Of a stretch of DNA of 5,481 bases, positions 1-5,481 are shown piece by piece (within the stretch, counting starts at the first letter, position 1; every line of letters starts with the position of its first letter). The position numbers and the translations under genes are program-made. The stretch lies in contig CANLAC010000083.1 of assembly GCA_947488645.1 (NCBI GenBank), positions 1 to 5,481 on the forward strand. The letters are read 5' to 3'. The notes beneath the pieces were generated by a model that ran no database searches, was not told the origin of the DNA, and was given only the letters and a program-made list of their open reading frames with translations. This DNA comes from Actinomycetota bacterium (GTDB taxonomy: Bacteria > Actinomycetota > Actinomycetes > Nanopelagicales > Nanopelagicaceae).

Positions 1-497
1 CCTAACCCTTCAAAGCCAATAGCAGCAAGAGAGATGATCAAACGTTCCGTGCGCTCTGCAATGCCACCTGAACACTCAATGTTGAAACTCTCAGCCTTTG
101 CTCGTATGTAGGGCACCAACATTCCAGTTACCAATGTCACCAGAACTACGATGGCAAGAGGGTCATCTTTGTTGATCAAATAAATGCAAACTCCAATAAG
201 TATTGCCGAATCTGTGATGCGATCAATGGTCGAATCTAAGAACCCACCCCATTTACTGGATCCTTTCTGCGAAATACGTGCCATGGTGCCATCAAACAAA
301 TCGCTCAGTGCCATAACACAGATGATCACAGTCCCAAAGAAAAATTCGCCTTTGGGATAGAAATACATAGCTGATGAAACAACGGCGATTGCCCCGGTCC
401 ACGTCACCGCATTAGGGGTAATCCCCAAACGCAGGGCGAAAGAAGCCACTGGGGTAATTACCCGTGTGACGGCTGGCTTTAAACGTGCACTTAACAT
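1..497 (-). CDS. pgsA: Phosphatidylinositol phosphate synthase, CDP-alcohol phosphatidyltransferase family (3' end outside window)
   Basis: This membrane enzyme joins CDP-diacylglycerol to inositol 1-phosphate, giving phosphatidylinositol phosphate, the first committed step of actinobacterial PI and PIM lipids. I translated the minus strand by hand: 165 codons are visible and the frame stays open to the window edge. The family signature is complete: D66-x2-D69-G70-x2-A73-R74-x9-G84-x3-D88-x3-D92, the metal and CDP site. Hydrophobic stretches at about 35-65, 97-109 and 114-130 fit its membrane helices. RAKAE (132-136) and the ERTERL segment (148-153) match mycobacterial PgsA1, which favours PI-phosphate synthase over PG-phosphate synthase. 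The ATG at 497 was chosen because a good promoter ends 8 nt upstream; an in-frame TTG directly precedes it (500-498). In mycobacteria this gene follows the HIT gene directly, but here an opposite-strand gene lies between. Family certain; substrate assignment likely. Confidence 0.9.
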   Translation of the reverse strand, partial: MLSARLKPAVTRVITPVASFALRLGITPNAVTWTGAIAVVSSAMYFYPKGEFFFGTVIICVMALSDLFDGTMARISQKGSSKWGGFLDSTIDRITDSAILIGVCIYLINKDDPLAIVVLVTLVTGMLVPYIRAKAESFNIECSGGIAERTERLIISLAAIGFEGL

Positions 498-505
498 CAA
501 GGACC

Positions 506-533
506 ATCGTAGGCTGAGCCAGTGCAATCTCAA
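506..533 (-). promoter_or_regulatory. pgsA: Predicted sigma70-type promoter of pgsA, nearly leaderless
   Basis: On the minus strand, TTGAGA (533-528, 5 of 6 matches to TTGACA) is followed after 16 bp by TACGAT (511-506, TAnnnT type). The -10 ends 8 nt before the ATG at 497 and 5 nt before an in-frame TTG at 500, so the transcript should begin at or within a few bases of the start codon. The -35 lies inside the first codons of the divergent plus-strand gene. This gives pgsA its own promoter, independent of the thrS operon. Seen by eye; no transcript data. Confidence 0.55.
510..515 (+). promoter_or_regulatory. Predicted -10 element of the EF-G-like gene (leaderless)
   Basis: TAGGCT (TAnnnT) ends exactly 6 nt before the GTG at 522, the spacing expected when transcription begins at the start codon itself. 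No convincing -35 is visible at 16-18 bp, and there is no good Shine-Dalgarno sequence before the GTG. It overlaps by two bases the opposite-strand -10 of pgsA (506-511). A short degenerate match, so tentative. Confidence 0.35.
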
Positions 534-1106
534 ATCAACGACCTGCGAATCCACGTCTACGGACATCTAAGCGCTGATCCCGCTCAAGTCGCCTCGATGT
601 TTAACGCTCAGATTTCTCAGATTGCAGTACCCGAATCAGACCTTGCAATCTTTGCCATCGACCCATCTGCTGGCATTGATCAAGTGACCATAGATCTGTG
701 GCAATCCTTGGACGAGTTTCAAGTTCCACGTCTTGTAGTTGTGACACATTTAGAAAAACTTGAAGCAGACTTTGATGATGCGGTGATGATTGCAAGCCGA
801 GTATTTGATCAAATGATTACACCATATCTGGTTTTGCATGACGAGGCCGGACTTCCAGCTGCGCTGATCAGTTTGTCCGATTTACAAATCACTGACTATT
901 CAACGAATCCGAACACTGTAAGAGATAGCGATGAAGAGCATCAAACACTGGTGCAGGAATTTCGCGATGAGTATCTAGAGCTTCTTGCCGACTCTGGTGA
1001 TAACGCCTTTGAAGCAGGATTGCTTTTCCCGGCTATTCCTTTGTGGATCGAACGCGGAATCGGTGTAGACATTGTTCAGAGTTATATTAAAAAATTAGTT
1101 GTATAA
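522..1106 (+). CDS. EF-G-like pseudo-GTPase: shortened G domain without a functional P-loop
   Basis: I recognise this 194-residue protein as a reduced relative of the G domain of actinobacterial EF-G2-type translational GTPases. Residues 39-80 (SDLAIFAIDPSAGID..., then PRLVVVTHLEKL) follow the EF-G pattern ADCALFVV...G.D..T..LW......PR.VV.TKLD, and residues 169-181 (FPAIPLWIERGIG) follow FFPVIPVCSSTGVG near the end of that domain. The nucleotide site is gone: GHLSADPA (14-21) stands where GHxxxGKT is expected, switch I and the DxPG motif appear deleted (only about 20 residues separate the P-loop remnant from the next strand), and the NKxD/TKLD position reads THLE (75-78). EF-G domains II-V are absent. 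GTP hydrolysis is therefore unlikely. The GTG start is fixed by an in-frame stop at 510-512 and a leaderless-type -10. The gene runs against its neighbours and abuts the HIT stop. Function unknown; a binding or regulatory role at the ribosome is only a guess. Confidence 0.75.
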   Translation: MQSQINDLRIHVYGHLSADPAQVASMFNAQISQIAVPESDLAIFAIDPSAGIDQVTIDLWQSLDEFQVPRLVVVTHLEKLEADFDDAVMIASRVFDQMITPYLVLHDEAGLPAALISLSDLQITDYSTNPNTVRDSDEEHQTLVQEFRDEYLELLADSGDNAFEAGLLFPAIPLWIERGIGVDIVQSYIKKLVV

Positions 1107-1108
1107 CT
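1080..1108. repeat. Inverted repeat spanning both convergent stop codons
   Basis: AGTTATA (1080-1086) and TATAACT (1102-1108) are a perfect 7-bp inverted repeat around a 15-nt A/T-rich loop with an A6 run (1089-1094). The right arm contains the plus-strand TAA (1104-1106) and part of the HIT TAG (1107-1109 on minus). It could be a weak bidirectional terminator or stall site, but the stem is A/T-rich and no clean T-tract follows in either direction, so chance is possible. Confidence 0.25.
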
Positions 1109-1634
1109 ACCAAGCGGCCGCAATTTCTTCTCTCGTAAGACTCAATAATTGTGGAAGAACCTTCGTCTTACCAATTATCGGCATGAAATTTGCATCCCCT
1201 CCCCAACGAGGAACCACATGCTGGTGAATGTGTTCTGCCACACCAGCCCCTGAAATAGCACCTTGGTTCATGCCCAAGTTGAACCCTTCTGGATTTGAAA
1301 CTGTGCGAATAGTTTTCATGGCATGAGCAGACAACTCGCCAATTTCATTACGTTCTTCATCTGTTAAATCAGTCAGATCTGGAACATGTCGGTATGCGCA
1401 AATTAAGAGATGACCCGGGTTGTATGGATAGAGATTCATAACAACAAAAGCGGTTTTGCCTCGATGAACTATTAATGCTTCTTCATCCTGAAGCGTTGGG
1501 ATCCGACAAAATGGGCATTCAACATCATTTCCATCTAAAGGACGATTTTCTCCACGTAAATACTCCAAACGATGTGGAGCCCAAAGGCGTTGCCAGCCAT
1601 CTGGCATTCCCGCACCATCAATTGAATTACTCAC
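1107..1634 (-). CDS. HIT-family hydrolase, probable Ap4A phosphorylase
   Basis: This 175-residue cytosolic nucleotide-binding enzyme carries the histidine triad H135-I-H137-Q-H139-V-V; H137 would be the nucleophile attacking the alpha-phosphate. NLYPYNPGHLL (67-77), the GFN.G.N segment (117-123) and VPRWGGDANF (141-150) match mycobacterial Rv2613c, a characterised Ap4A phosphorylase, so breakdown of diadenosine tetraphosphate is the likely role. Unlike the Rv2613c sequence as I recall it, it has C40-P-F-C43, a CxxC probably forming a zinc site with H84 and H135. The GTG start lies 3 bp after the thrS stop, with AGG 8 nt upstream inside the thrS end, so translation is probably coupled. It is the last gene of the pabB operon: its TAG directly touches the TAA of the convergent gene. 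A general HIT nucleotidyl hydrolase is the alternative. Confidence 0.88.
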   Translation of the reverse strand: MSNSIDGAGMPDGWQRLWAPHRLEYLRGENRPLDGNDVECPFCRIPTLQDEEALIVHRGKTAFVVMNLYPYNPGHLLICAYRHVPDLTDLTDEERNEIGELSAHAMKTIRTVSNPEGFNLGMNQGAISGAGVAEHIHQHVVPRWGGDANFMPIIGKTKVLPQLLSLTREEIAAAW

Positions 1635-1637
1635 CGA

Positions 1638-3626
1638 TTAAACCTGAGTACGTTCCTGAACTACTTTTTTGATTTCTGCGATGGCATCCTTAATAGGAAT
1701 TCCGTTTTTCTGCTCGCCATTTCGATAGCGGAAAGAAACGGCCCCGGCCTTTTGGTCTTCTTCGCCAGCAATGACCATAAATGGAATCTTTTGCATTTGA
1801 GCGTTACGAACCTTCTTTTGCATTCGATCATCTGATGAATCAAGTTCAGCCCGGATGCCAGCTTTACGCATCTGCTGAATCACATCACCTAAGTAATCAC
1901 CGAATGTGTCTGCAACTGGAATCCCAATTGCTTGTACGGGTGCGAGCCAGGGTGGGAATGCTCCGCTGTAATGCTCGGTTAGCACACCAAAGAAACGTTC
2001 AATAGATCCAAACAATGCACGGTGGATCATTACAGGGCGCTGACGGGTTCCATCTGTGGCTGAGTATTCCAATTCAAAACGTTGAGGCAGTTGGAAATCG
2101 ACTTGGATCGTAGACATCTGCCATGTACGACCAATTGCATCCTTGGCCTGTACTGAAATCTTTGGGCCATAAAACGCGGCGCCACCTTCATCTAAAACAA
2201 GCTCTAGCTTTTGAGCAGTTGCAGCCTTACGTAGCGCCTCTGTTGCTTCAGCCCAATCTGAATCCTCACCAACAAACTTTTCAGGATTCTTCGTTGACAG
2301 CTCTAGATAGAAATCATTTAAACCATAATCGCGGAGAAGATTTAGAACGAAGGTGAGCAAGGAATCTAGTTCGCCAACCATTTGCTCTTTTGTGCAATAA
2401 ATATGTGCGTCATCTTGTGTAAATCCACGGGCACGAGTAATTCCGTGCAATACGCCAGACTTTTCATAACGATAAACAGTTCCAAATTCAAACAATCGTA
2501 AAGGAAGCTCTCGATAGGAACGACCACGAGATCTATAAATCAAGTTGTGGAAAGGGCAGTTCATGGGCTTCATGTAGTACTGCTGCCCAGCACGCTTAAC
2601 TGTTCCGTCCTCGTTGTACTCCTCATCCAAAATCATTGGCGGATACATTCCATCGGCATACCACTGCAAGTGGCCAGAGGTTTCAAACAATGCCGCCTTG
2701 GTTAAATGAGGTGAGTAGACAAACTCATATCCCTCTTCTTCATGACGAGTGCGCGAGTAATCCTCCATCGCACGGCGAACAATGCCGCCCTTTGGATGAA
2801 ACACGGCCAGGCCTGAACCAATTTCTTCGGGGAAAGAAAACAGATCTAGCTCAGTTCCTAAGCGACGGTGGTCGCGCTTTTCCGCCTCTGCTAATAACTC
2901 TAGATAACCATTGAGTTCATCTTGTGATGGCCAGGCAGTCCCATAAATACGTTGCAACATCGGATTCTTCTCAGAACCACGCCAATACGCAGCCGCTGTC
3001 CGCATCAATTTGAATGCAGGAATAAGTCTTGTCGATGGCAAGTGAGGACCACGACATAGATCGCTCCAGACAGGATTGCCATCACGACCCAAGTTGTCAT
3101 AAATAGTTAGTTCAGCTCCGCCTACTTCAACTGATGCTTCTTCGCCTGCAGAACCTTTGATGCCAATTAATTCACATTTATACGGCTCGTGTGACAGCTC
3201 TTTTAATGCTTCTGCTTCTGTAGTTACGCGTCGCTTGAAACGCTGTCCCTCTTTAATGATCTTGCGCATCGCGCTTTCTATCTTTGTTAAATCATCTGGA
3301 TTAAATGTGTTCTCTGGATCAAAGTCATAATAGAAACCATCTTTAATCGGCGGTCCAATACCAAGGCGTGTGTTTGCATAAACCTCTTGAACAGCTTGTG
3401 CCATAACGTGAGCAGTTGAGTGGCGTAATACTTCAAGGCCGGTGGGTGATGAAATTAGTACTGATTCAACTACATCTCCATCAACAAGATCTGTCCACAA
3501 ATCCTTAAGAACGCCATTTACTGTGCAAACGACAATCTCTTTGTTCTCAGCAAAGATATGGGTCGGACGTTGATCAGCTTCAACTTGAAGCTTCGCGCCA
3601 TCAACGGTGATCGATATCTGGGACAT
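1638..3626 (-). CDS. thrS: Threonyl-tRNA synthetase
   Basis: This cytoplasmic class II synthetase charges tRNA-Thr with threonine. All domains are present in 662 residues, normal family length. A TGS domain (about 1-60) is followed by an editing domain with H69-x3-H73 and the C191-R-G-P-H195 segment, which removes mischarged serine. The catalytic core has zinc ligands C357 (MNCPF), H408 (DDAHIY) and H535 (MIHRA), motif 2 arginine R386 (VYRYE) and motif 3 arginine R544 (GSIERF). The anticodon-binding domain covers about 560-655. An insertion before the zinc cysteine (about 334-347, DEEYNEDGTVKRAG) is typical of actinobacterial ThrRS. The ATG is 4 bp after the upstream stop, with AGG (3637-3635) 8 nt before it. 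There is no room for a leader or T-box, so control must come from the shared operon promoter or from a site inside the upstream gene. No defects seen. Confidence 0.98.
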   Translation of the reverse strand: MSQISITVDGAKLQVEADQRPTHIFAENKEIVVCTVNGVLKDLWTDLVDGDVVESVLISSPTGLEVLRHSTAHVMAQAVQEVYANTRLGIGPPIKDGFYYDFDPENTFNPDDLTKIESAMRKIIKEGQRFKRRVTTEAEALKELSHEPYKCELIGIKGSAGEEASVEVGGAELTIYDNLGRDGNPVWSDLCRGPHLPSTRLIPAFKLMRTAAAYWRGSEKNPMLQRIYGTAWPSQDELNGYLELLAEAEKRDHRRLGTELDLFSFPEEIGSGLAVFHPKGGIVRRAMEDYSRTRHEEEGYEFVYSPHLTKAALFETSGHLQWYADGMYPPMILDEEYNEDGTVKRAGQQYYMKPMNCPFHNLIYRSRGRSYRELPLRLFEFGTVYRYEKSGVLHGITRARGFTQDDAHIYCTKEQMVGELDSLLTFVLNLLRDYGLNDFYLELSTKNPEKFVGEDSDWAEATEALRKAATAQKLELVLDEGGAAFYGPKISVQAKDAIGRTWQMSTIQVDFQLPQRFELEYSATDGTRQRPVMIHRALFGSIERFFGVLTEHYSGAFPPWLAPVQAIGIPVADTFGDYLGDVIQQMRKAGIRAELDSSDDRMQKKVRNAQMQKIPFMVIAGEEDQKAGAVSFRYRNGEQKNGIPIKDAIAEIKKVVQERTQV

Positions 3627-3630
3627 GTTC

Positions 3631-4389
3631 CTAGCCTACCGAAGTCCTAAGCGCCATCGCTTCTATTTCATCCCGAAATTCAGGTGATTGGGATAATTCT
3701 CGTCCATCTATCGAAGCAATTGGCTGTGCTATTCGTAGACTGCTTAACAAGAATGCTGATTCAATATCTCCAATTTCAGATACGGCAATAGATCGAACCA
3801 TGACATCGCAGTTCTCAATAACCAAAGCACGCATTACCCCAGCAAGGACGCCATCAGAAAGCGGCGGGGTGCACCATCTGCCCGCAATTTTCAGAAGGAC
3901 ATTAGTCACAGAGCCCTCGCATATTTTTCCATCAGTACTTGTTACTAGCGCTTCATCAAATCCGTTGGCTCGAGCTTGCTCAAGAATTTCAAGGCGATGG
4001 TTGTACGGGTAGCTCTTAACAGGAACACCATCCATAACTAAAGCAACAGGATGCATACCCACCTTGGCAGGCGAGCTCACTTCTTTATAGGCGAGATGAA
4101 CCGCCGCCCAATTACCTGTCGCATCAAAAGAGACACGCAAAAGGCCAGTGGTGTGAAATTCTTCCTTTAATAAGGTGCCAATCGAATCTCGAACAAGTTC
4201 TTCGCTGGGTAAAACAATGTTTACTGTGGCCGAACTATTCACCGCTCTTCGCATATGACGGGACAGAGCCCAAGGTTTCCCATCAACAGTTTTTATAGTC
4301 TCAAATATGCCCGCACCATCTAGCCAACCAAGTTCGTTGCATGGTGACTGTTCCAGCGGAACAAGAGAGCCATTGACAATTACTTTCAC
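3631..4389 (-). CDS. pabC: Aminodeoxychorismate lyase-like PLP enzyme (class IV aminotransferase)
   Basis: This 252-residue fold-type IV PLP enzyme should release pyruvate from 4-amino-4-deoxychorismate, giving p-aminobenzoate for folate. The early D24-G-A-G-I-F-E-T-I motif, lysine K125 (VPVKSYPYNHR), CEGSVTN (157-163; E158 contacts the PLP ring nitrogen), LSDGVLAGVMR (177-187) and the LSSLR loop (215-219) are all family marks. K125 to the DEALV segment is the same distance as in E. coli PabC, supporting K125 as the Schiff-base lysine. Sequence alone separates ADC lyase poorly from branched-chain or D-amino acid aminotransferases; the decisive clue is the 4-bp GTGA overlap with pabB immediately upstream. 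The start is a GTG with a strong GGGGGAG ribosome site 7 nt away. Length is slightly short for the family but no motif is missing. Confidence 0.85.
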   Translation of the reverse strand: MKVIVNGSLVPLEQSPCNELGWLDGAGIFETIKTVDGKPWALSRHMRRAVNSSATVNIVLPSEELVRDSIGTLLKEEFHTTGLLRVSFDATGNWAAVHLAYKEVSSPAKVGMHPVALVMDGVPVKSYPYNHRLEILEQARANGFDEALVTSTDGKICEGSVTNVLLKIAGRWCTPPLSDGVLAGVMRALVIENCDVMVRSIAVSEIGDIESAFLLSSLRIAQPIASIDGRELSQSPEFRDEIEAMALRTSVG

Positions 4390-5378
4390 TGTAGCTCTCC
4401 CCCAGCAATGGCGATGAGTCGCTTAGCTTTGAGTTGAGTTTCTTCCCATTCGGCCCGCGCATCACTACCCCAAGTAATTCCAGCGCCGGTTCCAAAATTG
4501 ATACTCGTATCTTTCCAAAAAGTCCTGATAGCAACCGAGAGAACGCCTTGATCACCTTGAATCCAACCAAGTGCGCCGCAATACGGACCCCGAGCAATTT
4601 CATTCGCAGCTATTACTTGTGTTGCCGATGATTTGGGAGCGCCGCTGACAGAGCCCGGCGGAGAAAGTGCGGTGAATATTTCACTCCACGAAATATCTTC
4701 TAACAATTCGCCCTGAACATCTGAAACAAGATGTTGCATTCCTGGGTGCTCTTCACTTGAAAGAAGTCTCGGCACTTCAACAGTTCCACTCTTGCAGATT
4801 CGACCTAAGTCATTTCGCATCAGGTCAACGATCATGACATTTTCTGCCTGATCCTTAATACCAAAGCCTTGAGAGTTCGCAGGCTGAGTACCTTTAATCG
4901 GTGAGCTTTTTACAGTAGAACCATTTCTGCTAAGGAATAATTCAGGTGAGGCGGACGCGATCATTAATCCTGGAATTTCAAAATAACTAGCCCATGGCGC
5001 TGGGTTTCTCTTTAATATCTCCGAAAATAGTCCGCGCAATGATTGCCCATTATCTGCATGAGTCAACCGGCGACAAGCGTTTACTTGATAAACCCAACCT
5101 TCAGCTACTGATTTTCTGATTCGTTCAACGTATGCAACATACTGATCAGCGCTGAGCGATGAACTCCACAACCCACTCATTGGGATCCATGGTGTTACCA
5201 GAAAAGGTGCATCTACCACCGTTCTAAATTTGGCAGCTGTGAATTCATTCTCAAATGTTGTTGATACCGCCCAAAAACCGCCATCTTCTAAACAGACAGG
5301 ATCATGTGAAACTTCAACAAGATCGGTGGCAAGCCTGCCGCCCATCCAAAACAATGATGAATTTTCCGCATATGGCAC
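4386..5378 (-). CDS. pabB: Aminodeoxychorismate synthase component I (short form)
   Basis: This chorismate-binding enzyme aminates chorismate to 4-amino-4-deoxychorismate, using ammonia from a PabA glutaminase not present in this window. The PIKGT motif (160-164) has the lysine nucleophile K162 of PabB; anthranilate synthase TrpE has PIAGT there. Other active-site elements: KDQAEN (175-180, E179 for magnesium), LMRNDLGR (186-193), HPGMQHL (211-217), PPGSVSGAPK (240-249), GAGITWGSD (298-306) and EWEET (310-314). At 330 residues it is far shorter than the roughly 450 of E. coli PabB: the C-terminal catalytic core is complete, while the N-terminal subdomain is reduced to about 75 residues. The GTG is preceded by an in-frame TAG (5384-5382), so no longer form exists in this frame; the next start would be ATG at codon 12. 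No clear ribosome site precedes the GTG, and a -10 element 6 nt upstream suggests a leaderless mRNA. First gene of the four-gene operon. Confidence 0.92.
   Translation of the reverse strand: MPYAENSSLFWMGGRLATDLVEVSHDPVCLEDGGFWAVSTTFENEFTAAKFRTVVDAPFLVTPWIPMSGLWSSSLSADQYVAYVERIRKSVAEGWVYQVNACRRLTHADNGQSLRGLFSEILKRNPAPWASYFEIPGLMIASASPELFLSRNGSTVKSSPIKGTQPANSQGFGIKDQAENVMIVDLMRNDLGRICKSGTVEVPRLLSSEEHPGMQHLVSDVQGELLEDISWSEIFTALSPPGSVSGAPKSSATQVIAANEIARGPYCGALGWIQGDQGVLSVAIRTFWKDTSINFGTGAGITWGSDARAEWEETQLKAKRLIAIAGGELQ
4397..4403 (-). promoter_or_regulatory. pabC: Strong ribosome binding site of the pabC-like gene
   Basis: GGGGGAG on the minus strand, 7 nt before the GTG at 4389 and inside the last codons of pabB. 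It fixes the GTG in the GTGA overlap as the start and suggests that this gene can be translated by direct initiation as well as by coupling to pabB. Confidence 0.6.
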
Positions 5379-5384
5379 GGGCTA

Positions 5385-5390
5385 ACGCTA
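5385..5390 (-). promoter_or_regulatory. pabB: Predicted -10 element of the pabB-pabC-thrS-HIT operon (leaderless)
   Basis: TAGCGT (TAnnnT) on the minus strand ends exactly 6 nt before the GTG of pabB, so transcription would begin at the start codon. It lies in a tandem hexamer repeat (GCTAAC twice, 5381-5392 on plus). No good -35 is seen at the usual distance. The lack of a Shine-Dalgarno sequence supports a leaderless start, but the -10 alone is weak evidence. Confidence 0.35.
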
Positions 5391-5406
5391 ACCAATCAAC
5401 CTCACT

Positions 5407-5436
5407 TTGGCGCTTACGCCTCTCCTGCGATAGATT
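5407..5436 (+). promoter_or_regulatory. Predicted promoter of the tRNA gene
   Basis: TTGGCG (5407-5412, 4 of 6 to TTGACA), an 18-bp spacer and TAGATT (5431-5436, 4 of 6 to TATAAT). Transcription would begin near 5443, a few bases before the mature tRNA 5' end at 5447. The 68-bp gap shared with pabB forces both divergent promoters into this stretch. Confidence 0.4.
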
Positions 5437-5446
5437 TACCCTCCTC

Positions 5447-5481
5447 GCGGACGTAGCGCAGTTGGTAGCGCGGAACCTTGC
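5447..5481 (+). tRNA. tRNA, 5' half, probably tRNA-Gly(GCC) (cut by window end)
   Basis: The first 35 positions fit a tRNA: acceptor strand GCGGACG, TA at 8-9, D-stem GCGC/GCGC closing the loop AGTTGGTA, G26, anticodon-stem strand GAACC, then T32, T33 and the first two anticodon bases G34 C35. The third anticodon base is outside the window, so Gly(GCC), Cys(GCA), Ser(GCT) and Arg(GCG) are all formally possible. The 5' half closely resembles actinobacterial tRNA-Gly(GCC) genes as I know them, which makes glycine the best call. The pairing 3' half cannot be seen. Confidence 0.85.

Noticed and set aside
601..795. Minus-strand open frame of 64 codons inside the EF-G-like gene, which could have preserved a continuous minus-strand operon.
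   Set aside because: Its translation shows no recognisable family, whereas the plus-strand frame follows the EF-G domain across most of its length. Treated as a shadow.
1114..1121. Perfect 8-bp palindrome GCGGCCGC near the HIT stop, a possible protein-binding site.
   Set aside because: It encodes the Ala-Ala-Ala stretch at the HIT C-terminus (GCG GCC GCT), so the codons explain it; no second copy was noticed.
3627..3630. Possible T-box or other leader regulating thrS.
   Set aside because: Only 4 bp separate the pabC stop from the thrS start, so a leader RNA cannot fit outside coding sequence.
3631..4389. Branched-chain or D-amino acid aminotransferase as the identity of the class IV enzyme.
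   Set aside because: Not excluded by sequence alone, but the overlap with pabB and the PabC-like lysine spacing make ADC lyase much more likely.
4386..5378. Anthranilate synthase component I (TrpE) as an alternative identity.
   Set aside because: The PIKGT lysine and the overlapping class IV PLP gene point to PabB; TrpE carries PIAGT.
5409..5420. Small hairpin GGCG-CTTA-CGCC in the pabB/tRNA gap, considered as a terminator or operator.
   Set aside because: The stem is only 4 bp with no T-tract, and it lies between two divergent promoters; chance is likely.

Overview
The window looks like chromosomal core sequence of an actinobacterium with fairly AT-leaning composition (judged by eye, not computed). 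Two things support this: a thrS, HIT-hydrolase, pgsA gene order that matches the mycobacterial thrS-Rv2613c-pgsA1 cluster, and proteins that resemble their mycobacterial counterparts over long stretches. Low GC with this synteny and very tight gene packing would fit a streamlined freshwater actinobacterium (acI/Nanopelagicales type), but that placement is inference. No mobile element, CRISPR array or sign of recent transfer was seen.

Layout: positions 1-497 (minus) hold the N-terminal part of a phosphatidylinositol-phosphate synthase (pgsA), cut by the window edge. Positions 522-1106 (plus) hold a 194-residue protein that looks like a shrunken, P-loop-less relative of the EF-G GTPase domain. 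Positions 1107-5378 (minus) hold four tightly packed genes read from right to left: pabB, pabC-like, thrS and a HIT-family Ap4A phosphorylase-like gene, with junctions of a 4-bp overlap, a 4-bp gap and a 3-bp gap. Positions 5379-5446 are a 68-bp divergent promoter region, and 5447-5481 (plus) is the 5' half of a tRNA, probably tRNA-Gly(GCC).

How the genes work together: PabB makes aminodeoxychorismate and the PabC-like enzyme should convert it to p-aminobenzoate for folate. ThrRS charges tRNA-Thr, and the HIT enzyme probably removes the Ap4A that aminoacyl-tRNA synthetases produce as a side product. PgsA begins phosphatidylinositol (and, in mycobacteria, PIM) lipid synthesis.

The most unusual part is 498-1109. 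The EF-G-like gene is inserted on the opposite strand inside the usual thrS-HIT-pgsA block. Its stop codon abuts the HIT stop codon with no spacer, and its start shares an apparent bidirectional promoter with pgsA in which the two -10 elements overlap. Several transcript starts here look leaderless or nearly so.
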